From NCBI GenBank assembly GCA_036556825.1, contig DATBIR010000161.1, forward strand, positions 6,500 to 70,499: a stretch of 64,000 nt of DNA. Direction: 5' to 3'. The position numbers and the translations under genes are program-made. The DNA is from JAJKJG01 sp036556825. Lineage in GTDB: Bacteria > Pseudomonadota > Alphaproteobacteria > Rhizobiales > Beijerinckiaceae. Positions 54,198 to 62,614 of this stretch are shown piece by piece (the first letter of the stretch is position 1; the number at the start of each line of letters is the position of its first letter). Below the pieces are notes generated by a model, which had not been told where the DNA came from, made no database searches, and saw only the letters and a list, made by a program, of their open reading frames with translations.

Positions 54198-54839
54198 CTA
54201 CCGTGGCCGGCGCAGCATCGGCGTGATCGGCGGCGATCCGGCGACCTGGATGACGCCGAGCACCGTGAACCCCTGCCGCTCGTAAAGTGGGATGTTGTCG
54301 GGATTCGACGATTCGAGATAGGCCGGCAGCCTCTGCTCGTCGATGGCCGCAAGCATATGGCGGAGGAGCGCTGCTCCATATCCCATGCGCTGGCAAGCAG
54401 GGTGAACCGCGATCAACGGCAGGTGCCAGTGCGCTTCGGCGGGATGATAGCTACCCATCTGATCGAACACCGCGAATAACGCGTCGTGAGCGTGCGGCGG
54501 GATGCTGCGACGGATCAAGCTTTCCACGCCCGCGTCATCGGGAGTGATGCCGGGCGGCAGCCACAAGGCGGCCCCGGCGCCTTCGCCGATCATATGCGCC
54601 GTGCCGCAGGCGACGGCCCGCCCGCCGAAAGCCTTGACGAAGTCGGGGAAATGCGCGGCGTAACGCGCCGCCTCGGGATACATCCAGCGGGCCGCGGGAT
54701 CCGCAGCGAACGCCGCGACGACCATCGCCACGACGCGCTCCGCATCGGCCCTGCCGACAGTTCTGATCGGCGCTTGCGGCGGCGAGCTTTTCGCCCGCCA
54801 GTCGACGGCGCGTGGGGCATGCGGTTGCAGATCGTGCAT
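54198..54839 (-). CDS. GNAT family N-acetyltransferase
   Basis: A 213-aa acetyltransferase. The acetyl-CoA binding segment HLPLIAVHPACQRMGYGAALLRHML at about 142-166 has the Q-x-x-G-x-G/A core (QRMGYGA) and the C-terminal SSNPDNIPLYERQGFTVLGV is the family end motif. The N-terminus has a proline-rich extension. The ATG at 54839 follows GGAGCAGGTGAAG. It lies 21 bp after the 95-aa ORF and is probably part of that operon. Acceptor substrate unknown. Confidence 0.85.
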   Translation of the reverse strand: MHDLQPHAPRAVDWRAKSSPPQAPIRTVGRADAERVVAMVVAAFAADPAARWMYPEAARYAAHFPDFVKAFGGRAVACGTAHMIGEGAGAALWLPPGITPDDAGVESLIRRSIPPHAHDALFAVFDQMGSYHPAEAHWHLPLIAVHPACQRMGYGAALLRHMLAAIDEQRLPAYLESSNPDNIPLYERQGFTVLGVIQVAGSPPITPMLRRPR

Positions 54840-54859
54840 GGCTTCACCTGCTCCTGGAG

Positions 54860-55147
54860 TCATGAACCGGGCGTGCGATGCGCGCGCCTCGAGGCGCCAC
54901 GGCGAAGCGTCAGAGCGCGACGCGCGGTGGCGAGAACGGCCTGTATCGTCGTCGCGGCCCATTCCGCGTGCAGCCGTCCGGCTTCACGGGCGTAGCGGCC
55001 GTCATCGATCGACCCGTCCGACCGACGGTGCGTCGCGCGTTGTCCGGGTGAGCCGCCGGGCATGCGATCGTTTCCTCGCCCGTCATAGACGGATGGGAAC
55101 GGCAGCAGGGCGGTGACCCACCGGTCCGCGGCACTGTGGCTGCTCAT
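54860..55147 (-). CDS. Small basic protein coupled to the DUF1127 gene
   Basis: A 95-aa ORF that starts with ATG overlapping the DUF1127 gene stop by ATGA. It is rich in Arg and Ser, with a helical C-terminal stretch AREAGRLHAEWAATTIQAVLATARRALTLRR. No family is recognised. The coupling with the gene upstream and the small gap to the acetyltransferase gene speak for translation, but the composition also fits a shadow of G+C-rich DNA. Confidence 0.45.
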   Translation of the reverse strand: MSSHSAADRWVTALLPFPSVYDGRGNDRMPGGSPGQRATHRRSDGSIDDGRYAREAGRLHAEWAATTIQAVLATARRALTLRRGASRRAHRTPGS

Positions 55148-55395
55148 CGCCATGGCCTCGCGCCGGCACGGCGGCGCACGAAGGTTTCGATCTCGCATCG
55201 CGACAAGCCGATGTCGGCCAGCATGCGATCGTCGAACGAGTTGAGATAGCGGACGTCATGGGCGACGCGCCGTTCATGCGCGAGCCGTTCGACCAGGGCG
55301 GCGGCGGCGCGCGCCAGCATGCGCGCGACACCTTCGCGGAGGGCGCCGTCCCGCCGCGAGCCCGGCGAATGGGCGCTCAGCAACGACACAGACAT
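55144..55395 (-). CDS. DUF1127 domain protein
   Basis: An 83-aa protein whose C-terminal half contains RYLNSFDDRMLADIGLSRCEIETFVR, the conserved DUF1127 motif (LxxLxDxxLxDIGLxRxxI). Small DUF1127 proteins in alphaproteobacteria take part in post-transcriptional regulation of phosphate and carbon metabolism through RNA. The N-terminal half is variable and Ala/Arg-rich. The ATG at 55395 follows CAGGAGAC. It heads an operon with the 95-aa ORF and the acetyltransferase gene. Confidence 0.88.
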   Translation of the reverse strand: MSVSLLSAHSPGSRRDGALREGVARMLARAAAALVERLAHERRVAHDVRYLNSFDDRMLADIGLSRCEIETFVRRRAGARPWR

Positions 55396-55578
55396 GGAAG
55401 TCTCCTGTGACTGCAGCGGCCGTGACGGCCGACGACATGTCACCATTGTGCCCGCGGTGACCCGGTGATGCTTGCAGGAAAGCTTGGGGAGAGCTGGAGA
55501 TTGCTTTGAATTTGCGCCGACCGACGGCTGCAGCGCGCGCCTTTTCGGCGACCGGACGCCGCTTCTCCTTGAGATGCT

Positions 55579-57201
55579 CTACCTGGGCACGCCGGCGCGG
55601 CGCAGCCCTTCGATGTATTTGTGGATGAACGCCTCGTCGACGCAGAAGAAGAAATCGTCCTGCGCGTAAGCCTGATTGTAGCCCGGCTTTCGCTCGAGGA
55701 GCTCACGCAGGAAGGGAGCCGCATCGGCTGGCCGATCCATCAGCCCGAGGGTGGCGACCAGCGTAGCATAGGGCCAGTAGGGCGCGTTCGGCTGCATGAT
55801 CGATTTCCGCGCCGAGAACTCGGCGCTCTTCAGCTCGTCGAGAGAGAGGTGGGCGAGGGCGCGGATGTGATAGAAGGCCCAGAGATGGGGATCACGCGGG
55901 CTGAGCTCCGCGGCCCGCTCGAACAGCGAAATGGCCTCGTCCTCACGCCCGCACCAGGTCAGCGCGAAGCCGAGCGCGAAGTAACCCTGCGCGAAGCTCG
56001 GGTTCAGTTCGATGGTCAGCTGCAGTTCCTCGATTGCCTCGGCATAGTTGCGCATCAGCGAGTGAGCGCGTCCGAGCACGCAGTGACAGAAGGCGTCGCG
56101 CTCATCGAGCGCCACCGCCGCCTTCCCCTCGGCAAGGGCGGCCTGCAACAGGGCCGGGCGGTCCTTCGACTCACCGTGAAAGGCGGTCTGCAGGTGGACC
56201 AGTGACAATCCCCCATGTGCGCGCGCCAGCCCCGGCTCCAACGTGATGGCGCGGCGGAAGAAGCTTTCGGCTTCGCTGAAGCCGGGTGTGGTGAAGCCCC
56301 ACAGGTGCCAGAAGCCGCGCTGGTAGCAATCCCACGCATTGAGGTTTGTGGGCACCTTGCGCGACGCGAGCAGGCGCTCGACGCTGCCCAGTTCCGGCTC
56401 GATCACGGCCGCGATCTGCTGGGCCATGGCATTCTGGATCTCGAAGATGTCCGGCAGGTCCATCTCATAGAGCTCGGACCACAGCTGGCAGCCGTCGGCC
56501 GCGGACACGAGTTCGGCGCCGATGCGCACATGCTCGCCGGTCTTCTGGACGGTGCCCTGCACGAGGTAGCGCACGCCGAGGGCAGCCCCCACCTCGCGCG
56601 GGTCGACCTCGCGGTCGCGGTAGGCGACCGTCGAGTGCCGGGTCAGGACGGTCAGCCACCGGTTTCGTGCCAGCAGCCTGATGATGTCTTCGGTCAGGCC
56701 GTAGCTGAAATACTCGTTGCTCGGGTCCGAGCTGAGATTGGCAAAGGGGAGAACTGCGATCGACGGCTTGTCCCCGGGCGACTCGGCCGCTGGCGGCAGC
56801 GTCGGAAACCGATCCAGCGCCGTCGCGGTGCCATTGCCGTCGCCGGCTCCAGCTCCAGCGAGACCGACCCCGGCCTGCGCGGCGTTGTCGGCAAGGGTAT
56901 GCACGTCGCCGACGAAGCGGAAGCCACGCTTGTGCAGCGTGCGCACCAGGGTCTGGGCGTTGCCGTTGTCGCCGATGGCCCGGCGCACGGCATTGATGCG
57001 GCTGCTGAGGGCCGCCTCCGACACGATGCGCCCGTCCCACACAGCGTCGAGGATTTCGTCCTTGCTGACGATCCGGTCCCGGTTCTCGACCAGCAGCAGC
57101 AGAAGCTTGAAGACCTGCGGCTCGACATGGACGATTTCGCCGCCGCGGCGAAGCTCCTGCCGGGCGGGGTCAAGCTCGCATTCGGCAAATGCGAAGGTCA
57201 T
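55579..57201 (-). CDS. Winged-helix transcriptional regulator with TolB-like and TPR domains
   Basis: A 540-aa protein. The N-terminal OmpR/CadC-type winged helix occupies about 1-100 (FKLLLLLVENRDRIVSKDEILDAVWDGRIVSEAALSSRINAVRRAIGD), a TolB-like amino-terminal segment follows from 148 (SIAVLPFANLSSDPSNEYFSYGLTEDIIRLLARN) and TPR repeats fill 285-520, for example ELQLTIELNPSFAQGYFALGFALTWCGREDEAISLFERAAEL. There is no membrane helix, so unlike CadC it is soluble. A perfect 14-bp palindrome lies 11 bp upstream of the ATG. It is divergent from the secreted TPR protein and may control it. Confidence 0.87.
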   Translation of the reverse strand: MTFAFAECELDPARQELRRGGEIVHVEPQVFKLLLLLVENRDRIVSKDEILDAVWDGRIVSEAALSSRINAVRRAIGDNGNAQTLVRTLHKRGFRFVGDVHTLADNAAQAGVGLAGAGAGDGNGTATALDRFPTLPPAAESPGDKPSIAVLPFANLSSDPSNEYFSYGLTEDIIRLLARNRWLTVLTRHSTVAYRDREVDPREVGAALGVRYLVQGTVQKTGEHVRIGAELVSAADGCQLWSELYEMDLPDIFEIQNAMAQQIAAVIEPELGSVERLLASRKVPTNLNAWDCYQRGFWHLWGFTTPGFSEAESFFRRAITLEPGLARAHGGLSLVHLQTAFHGESKDRPALLQAALAEGKAAVALDERDAFCHCVLGRAHSLMRNYAEAIEELQLTIELNPSFAQGYFALGFALTWCGREDEAISLFERAAELSPRDPHLWAFYHIRALAHLSLDELKSAEFSARKSIMQPNAPYWPYATLVATLGLMDRPADAAPFLRELLERKPGYNQAYAQDDFFFCVDEAFIHKYIEGLRRAGVPR

Positions 57202-57557
57202 GACAATCAGGCGATCTCGAGATCGTGCAAGCATAACACAGGCCATCGCTGCCCAGGAACCTCGCCCTGACGCCAGGGAGCCGTGCTTATACGCCCTACC
57301 CACCTGGTTGCGGTGTGAATGCGCACACGTTCGGGGCGGAAGGTCCCTGTCGCCCGGTGGCCATCCCGGACCGCTCCCAGACCGCCGCCGGGGCCCCTGG
57401 CCGGCCGCAGGAGTCCGGCAAATCTCCAGAACGGCTCAAGGTTTCCTCCAAGCATTCCGGGCGCGCTGCCGGCAAGGTGAGCAGCGGCGGCTCAGCGGCC
57501 GCCCGGCGCTGGGGCGAATCCGCCCCGCGCCTGGTCGATATGATTCCGGAGCACGTC
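57202..57557. other. Divergent intergenic region of 356 bp
   Basis: It contains the regulator's palindrome at 57212-57225 and the A+T-richer segment GCATAACACAGG just beyond, which reads on the minus strand as a -10-like TTATGCT. The rest is G+C-rich and shows open frames without ribosome sites. Confidence 0.45.
57212..57225. promoter_or_regulatory. 14-bp palindrome upstream of the winged-helix gene
   Basis: CGATCTCGAGATCG is perfect over all 14 bases and sits 11 bp before the ATG of the winged-helix regulator, a good position for autoregulation. OmpR-type proteins normally prefer direct repeats, so the palindrome may belong to another regulator. Confidence 0.35.
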
Positions 57558-59441
57558 ATGAACCTTTCCCGAAAGGGGCGCCGGCGACAACTGCGCGCCG
57601 TACTGTCCGCTTCCACCGCATCCCTCGCCCTGCTCGTTGCAGCCGGGCTCCCGGCCGCAGCCTGCCCGCTCGGGGATCACGATAGCCCGCGGGTGCGTCT
57701 GCTCCACGGCCTGGGCGGGGCCGGTCATCATGGTCATCACTCCGGAACCCGCACGCAACTCGCGCAAAGCCACCCGCAGACCAGGATGCCGGCGCGCAAC
57801 GAGCTTGGCGCCTATGCCCGCGATCTCCCGCGCGGGGCCGCCGCGCCGACCAATGAAGACAAGCCGCCGCTGTTCGGCAATCTCGGAACCCTGTCCTGGG
57901 ATGTGGCCGACACCAGGAACCCGCAGGCGAAAGCCTATTTCGACCAGGGCTACCGGCTTGCCTGGGGCTTCAACCACGCCGAAGCGGCGCGCGCCTTCCG
58001 AGCGGCGCAGGCCCTCGACCCGCAATGCGCCATGTGCCTGTGGGGCGAAGCCTGGGTGCTCGGCCCGCACATCAACTACCCGGTCGACGCGGACGCCAAT
58101 GCGCGCGCCGTCGCGGTCCTCGATCAAGCGCGCCGCCTCGTCTCGCGCCGCGACGACATGCAGGCGGCACTGATCAACGCCCTGGCAAAGCGCTATTCGG
58201 CCGATGCCAAGGCTGACAGGAAGGCGCTCGATCAGGCTTACGCCGACGCCATGGAGGCTGCGCAGGCGCGCTTCCCGACAGATGCCAACGTGGCGCTGCT
58301 CACCGCCGACGCGCTGATGAATCTCAGCCCGTGGGATTACTGGGCCGACAACGGGCGCACGCCCAAGGGCGCCACCGAACGCATCATTGCGCTGATCGAG
58401 GGAGTGCTGGGCGAACGGCGGCTCGGCGCGCTTGTCGCCGAGCCGAATCATCCGGGCGCCATCCACCTCTACATCCATGCCGTCGAGGCGTCGGACCGGC
58501 CGGAGCGCGCCGCTCCGCACGCCGAGCGTCTCGCGGCGCTCATGCCCGGCGCCGGCCACCTCGTGCATATGCCGAGCCACATCTGGTACCGGCTCGGCCG
58601 CTGGCGCGACAGCCTCGAGGCAAATATCCAGGCCGCCGCCGCGGACGAGCAATTGCTGCAGAAGGGAGGGGCGAGCCTGCTCTATTCGCAAGGCTACTTT
58701 GCCCACAACGTGCACTTCATCATGGCCTCGGCTTTGATGGGTGGCGATGGCGAGACGGCCGTCAAGGCAGCCCAGAAGCTCGCCGCTGTCGTGTCCGATC
58801 GGGCCATGCGCGAGGTGCCGTGGTCGCAGCCGATCGCCGCGGCGCCCTACAGCGCCCATGCCCGCTTCTCGGCACCGCAAGCCGTGCTCGCCTTGCCGGC
58901 GCCGGACGGCGCGTTCCCGTTCGTGCGCGCCACCTGGCATTACGCGCGTGGCGTTGCGCTCGCGCGCCTCGGCGAGGCGGAGGCGGCCAGCGCCGAAGCG
59001 GCGGTCATCCGCGATCTGGCGCGCACCCCGGAGATCGCCGCGCTCGGCGAAGCCGGCGTGCCGGGACCCGACGTCCTCGCCATTGCCGGGCGGGTGATCG
59101 AAGCGCGCATCGCCCAAGCCGGCGGCGATCACGCGCGCGCCGCGTCATTGTTTGCCGAGGCGGCCGCCACCCAGGACAAGCTCCCGTATATGGAGCCGCC
59201 GTTCTGGTATTACCCGGTGCATCAGTCGCTCGGGGCATCTCTGCTGCTGCAGGGCAAGACCGACGAGGCAGAGGCCGCGTTCCGCGCTGCCCTGCAGCGC
59301 TCGCCGAACAACGGCTGGGCCGCCGCCGGCCTGTTGCGCGCGGCAGAGACGCGCGGCCATGCCAGTGCGGTCGAAGCCGCCAGGACGCTGCTGCAGAAGA
59401 ACTGGTTCGGCGAGAGCGTGCCGGAACTCGATCAGCTCTGA
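57558..59441 (+). CDS. Secreted TPR protein with conserved histidine motifs
   Basis: A 627-aa protein with a signal peptide (residues 1-32), a His-rich patch at about 50-62 (LLHGLGGAGHHGHHSG), and TPR-like helices throughout, for example FDQGYRLAWGFNHAEAARAFRAAQALDP followed by the Cys pair CAMCLWGEAWVLGPHINYP. Two motifs stand out because of histidines: EPNHPGAIHLYIHAVEAS near 295 and GHLVHMPSHIWYRLGRW near 336. The family is widespread in proteobacteria but unexplained. The ATG follows TCCGGAGC. It is followed by a strong terminator, so it is a single-gene unit. Confidence 0.82.
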   Translation: MNLSRKGRRRQLRAVLSASTASLALLVAAGLPAAACPLGDHDSPRVRLLHGLGGAGHHGHHSGTRTQLAQSHPQTRMPARNELGAYARDLPRGAAAPTNEDKPPLFGNLGTLSWDVADTRNPQAKAYFDQGYRLAWGFNHAEAARAFRAAQALDPQCAMCLWGEAWVLGPHINYPVDADANARAVAVLDQARRLVSRRDDMQAALINALAKRYSADAKADRKALDQAYADAMEAAQARFPTDANVALLTADALMNLSPWDYWADNGRTPKGATERIIALIEGVLGERRLGALVAEPNHPGAIHLYIHAVEASDRPERAAPHAERLAALMPGAGHLVHMPSHIWYRLGRWRDSLEANIQAAAADEQLLQKGGASLLYSQGYFAHNVHFIMASALMGGDGETAVKAAQKLAAVVSDRAMREVPWSQPIAAAPYSAHARFSAPQAVLALPAPDGAFPFVRATWHYARGVALARLGEAEAASAEAAVIRDLARTPEIAALGEAGVPGPDVLAIAGRVIEARIAQAGGDHARAASLFAEAAATQDKLPYMEPPFWYYPVHQSLGASLLLQGKTDEAEAAFRAALQRSPNNGWAAAGLLRAAETRGHASAVEAARTLLQKNWFGESVPELDQL

Positions 59442-59470
59442 ACGGGCTGCCGCCCCGGACGAACGCGATC

Positions 59471-59506
59471 GAGCCGCCTCCTTTCGGGGAGGCGGCTCTT
59501 CTTTCT
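59471..59506 (+). terminator. Rho-independent terminator after the secreted TPR gene
   Basis: An 11-bp perfect stem (GAGCCGCCTCC with GGAGGCGGCTC), six-base loop and TTCTTTCT run end the transcript 30 bp after the stop codon. It is the strongest intrinsic terminator in the window. Confidence 0.85.
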
Positions 59507-59711
59507 GTGGTTATGCGGCGCCGGTCCGGGCAAGCGGGGCACCGGCGCAGGCGGTCGAACTGACGGCGCCATTTGAAATCGACATCCGGCCGCAGGTCGT
59601 CTAAAGCCGGGTTGATGTCTTGCCGCTCGCGGCACGATCCGGAGCGATCGAGGGGCGATTTGAAAGAGCTGGCCCGGATAGCGCGAGCGGGTTCGTTGCG
59701 GTGCGGGTTTG

Positions 59712-60977
59712 ATGGATAAGCCGGTGTCGACCGGCCGGCCACCGCGTCTGGCTGCGCTGCGGGAGCGCAATTTCGTCCTCTATCTGATCGGACAGTTCAC
59801 GTCCCAGCTCGGAAGCTGGATCGAGCTGACGGCGGTCAGCTGGATCGTCTACGAGATGACGAACTCGCCGACGCTGCTCGGGCTCGTCGGCCTGTTCCGC
59901 GCCACTCCGACCATCGTGCTCGCGCTGTTCGGCGGCGCCATTGCCGACCGGGTCACGCGGCGCACCCTTTTGCTGTGCACCGAGACGACCATGCTGGCTG
60001 CCTCGCTGCTCGTCGGGTTGCTCGCGGCCACCGGCCGGCTGGAATACTGGCACCTCTACATCCTGAACCTCGTCAGTGGCACCCTGCAGGCCTTCTCGGT
60101 GCCCGCGCGCCACGCCCTGATGGCGAATCTCGTGCCGCGACCGGCGGTGCGCAGCGCCGTGACCTTGAACTCGATCGCGGTGCGCAGCGGCGGCTTGATC
60201 GGTCCGTCGATCGCCGGGCTCACGCTGGCCTATGGCGGCTATGCGCTGCCGTTCTTTCTCAATGCGGCAAGCTTCGTCGGGATGCTTGCGGCGCTCGTGC
60301 TGATGCGCCTGACGCCCGCACAGGCGCGAGCGACCGTTCCCAAGGAGGGTCTCGGCCGTGGCCTCACCGGCGGCGTCGCGTTCGTCTGGCGCAGCCCCTT
60401 GCTGCGGGTCGCCCTGGCGCTGGAACTCGCGAGCGGCCTGTTCGGCCACAACAGTGCGCTGCTCACGATCATCGTGCGCGACGTGCTCGACGCCGGGCCG
60501 GAGGCCCTGGGATTGATCATGAGCGCGCTCAGCGCCGGCGCCATGCTTGGGGTTGCGCTGCTCGTCACGTTCCATGTCGAGCGGCATGGCCGGGTCATCC
60601 TCGGCGTGGGCGCCGCCTACACGGTGACATGGGCGCTGTTCGCGTTTTCGTCGTCGCTGTGGCTCTCGGTGATACTCGCCCTGGTGCTTGGTGCGCTCGA
60701 CAGCACCTGGGGCGTGACCCGCAACACGGTCGCGCAGCTCCTCGTGCCGGACGCCCTGCGGGGACGTGTGATGTCGGTCGTGATGCTGATCACGCGCGGC
60801 GGCTCGCAGCTGGGACGGGTGCAGAGCGGCTTCATCGCCGGGATGATCGGCGCCCCGGGGACCGTGCTGGTCGGCGCCGCGGTGATCGGGGCGACGCTGC
60901 TGGCCTCGGCGCGTATCCCGCTGCCCGAGACCATCAGCGAGCCCGTGCCGGTCGGGGAGGGCGAAGAGGCGGCGTGA
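59712..60977 (+). CDS. MFS transporter (MFS_3, EntS-like)
   Basis: A 421-aa transporter with twelve predicted helices, of the MFS_3 group that includes the enterobactin exporter. It starts MDKPVSTGRPPRLAALRERNFVLYLIGQFTSQLGSWIELTAVSWIVYEMT and has the loop GAIADRVTRRTLLL after the second helix, the MFS motif A in its MFS_3 form. The ATG at 59712 is preceded by GTGCGGG only. Substrate unknown; siderophores are typical for the family, but no siderophore gene is in the window. Confidence 0.88.
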   Translation: MDKPVSTGRPPRLAALRERNFVLYLIGQFTSQLGSWIELTAVSWIVYEMTNSPTLLGLVGLFRATPTIVLALFGGAIADRVTRRTLLLCTETTMLAASLLVGLLAATGRLEYWHLYILNLVSGTLQAFSVPARHALMANLVPRPAVRSAVTLNSIAVRSGGLIGPSIAGLTLAYGGYALPFFLNAASFVGMLAALVLMRLTPAQARATVPKEGLGRGLTGGVAFVWRSPLLRVALALELASGLFGHNSALLTIIVRDVLDAGPEALGLIMSALSAGAMLGVALLVTFHVERHGRVILGVGAAYTVTWALFAFSSSLWLSVILALVLGALDSTWGVTRNTVAQLLVPDALRGRVMSVVMLITRGGSQLGRVQSGFIAGMIGAPGTVLVGAAVIGATLLASARIPLPETISEPVPVGEGEEAA

Positions 60978-61098
60978 CGCGCCAGCGGCGCACGGAGCTG
61001 CGGGGAGGGGTCCCACTGCCGGTTTGCAACATCGCGCAGGCCCTGAGAAGATCGCCTGAACACATCCGCCGCAGATTGGACGGCATTCGGGGGCAGGC

Positions 61099-61917
61099 AT
61101 GAGCGATGCCGCTGGCGAGCTGCTTCACCGTCTCTCATCGAAGAGGGGCGCTGAAAGCCGGTCACTGATTGGGGAGGAACGCGCCGAAAGGCTGCGGCTG
61201 TATCTGCAACGCGGGCACGACGTGGAGGGTTGGCTCGACCCATACAGCGCCGTCTTCATTGCGTCTCTCGGCGCGATCCAGTTGGCCATCGACGTCACCG
61301 GCGCGACCGGTGAAATCGGGGTTCACCAGGGGCGTCTGTTCATTCTCCTCGACCTTCTCAAACGGGACGCGGAGCACAGCGTCGCAATCGACGTGTTCGA
61401 GAATCAGCATCTCAACGTCGACAAGTCAGGATGTGGCGACCTCGGACGTTTCATGGCCAATCTCACGAGATGGGCAGGGCAGGCGCGCAACGTGCATATG
61501 GTCCGCAACTCGTCGCTGCGAGTGGATGCACAGGATGTGATCGGACGAGCCGGCCGCTTCAGGCTCCTGTCCATCGATGGTGGGCATACGGAGGAGTGCG
61601 CGCTCAACGACCTCAGGCTCGCGGAGCAACTTCTTCATCCCCGGGGGATCGCCATCCTCGACGACCATTTCAATCAAGGCTGGCCGGGCGTGTCGTCGGG
61701 AACCGCGCGCTACGTCTTCGAGGCGGGCGGCATCCTGAGGCCATTCGCCATCTCTCCAAACAAGGTTTACCTGGCCGATCCGCAAGCACACGCCTTCTAC
61801 AGGAAGCTGCTCAAGACGGCGGAGGCTGACCACTTCGACCGCAGCAGCTCGCTGTATGGGAGCCTGGTGGACATTTACGGATGCGAGCCCGTGTCGTTCG
61901 CGCCGACGTTCCCTTAG
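61099..61917 (+). CDS. Class I SAM-dependent methyltransferase-like protein (Methyltransf_24)
   Basis: A 272-aa protein with a Rossmann-like methyltransferase core. GATGEIGVHQGRLFILL at about 68-84 is the SAM loop (motif I), IDVFENQHLNVDKSG is the acidic end of strand 2, and LSIDGGHTEECALNDLRLAEQLLHPRGIAILDDHF at about 154-188 is characteristic of the Methyltransf_24/macrocin-type group. The mature fold is intact. No known substrate gene is adjacent; it is 120 bp after the MFS gene on the same strand. Confidence 0.8.
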   Translation: MSDAAGELLHRLSSKRGAESRSLIGEERAERLRLYLQRGHDVEGWLDPYSAVFIASLGAIQLAIDVTGATGEIGVHQGRLFILLDLLKRDAEHSVAIDVFENQHLNVDKSGCGDLGRFMANLTRWAGQARNVHMVRNSSLRVDAQDVIGRAGRFRLLSIDGGHTEECALNDLRLAEQLLHPRGIAILDDHFNQGWPGVSSGTARYVFEAGGILRPFAISPNKVYLADPQAHAFYRKLLKTAEADHFDRSSSLYGSLVDIYGCEPVSFAPTFP

Positions 61918-62152
61918 CTGGGTCGATCCCAGGATCTCTGGAGCTTCTGCGGTGCGGACACCGTTCGTCATTATGATGGCGGTCCCACGTGTGCCTCGGG
62001 GGAACGCTTCATAGGGGCCGCCATTAACCACGTTGCCTCCGGAGCCCGTTGCGCGGCACCAAGAAGCCGACAGATGTTTACGGTAAATGCACGTCTTCCG
62101 GCCGCACAAACGTGAACATGCTAGAGCAGGCCGTAATCATAACGGCCGCGAC

Positions 62153-62431
62153 ATGCACAAGTTCGTCATACCAGCTCTTGATCTACTTTACGGCCGCCTC
62201 AAGAGAGGCTTCACCCGACGGCAGAAGATCTTTGCCGTTCTGGCGGGCGTGCTGATCCTGTTCAATTTCATGTATCGGGCCGGCTGCCCGCCGGAGAGCC
62301 GCTTCGCCACCAGCGGGAAGAGCGGCACGGTGGCGGTCTGCGCACCGCCCGACGTGGTGCGGTTCGCGCTGCCGATGGGCGAATGGCGGAACGCCGAAGT
62401 CTTCCGGCGCTCGAATATCTCGAACAACTGA
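62153..62431 (+). CDS. Small membrane protein
   Basis: A 92-aa ORF with one clear hydrophobic segment (KIFAVLAGVLILFNFMY, residues 25-41) preceded by a basic region and followed by the soluble tail GCPPESRFATSGKSG. The topology fits a single-pass protein. There is no good ribosome site, and I see no family. It is retained because of the strong membrane segment and the lack of a competing gene. Confidence 0.4.
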   Translation: MHKFVIPALDLLYGRLKRGFTRRQKIFAVLAGVLILFNFMYRAGCPPESRFATSGKSGTVAVCAPPDVVRFALPMGEWRNAEVFRRSNISNN

Positions 62432-62577
62432 AGCGTGATCCGCCGAAGCGGGTACGCTTCTCCGAAGCACCGCGCAAACAGGATCCAATCGGACGGCGTT
62501 TAGATCAGGAGCGGTCCGCACGCGCTCCCTGCGGAGGTCGCCACGGTGCGTTGCTGCGGCCGGCGGGTTGGTTGTAA

Positions 62578-62595
62578 GCATGTTTATCAACATGC
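62578..62595. promoter_or_regulatory. Dyad just upstream of the TctC gene
   Basis: Perfect arms GCATGTT and AACATGC flank the bases TATC, 19 bp before the ATG at 62615. The dyad may be an operator or, as RNA, a hairpin next to the ribosome site. It differs in sequence from the dyads at 8113 and 24980. Confidence 0.4.
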
Positions 62596-62614
62596 AACCT
62601 CCCGAAGGGTCGAG

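Noticed and set aside
57492..59132. 546-aa minus-strand open frame
   Set aside because: Antisense to the secreted TPR gene, with no domain.
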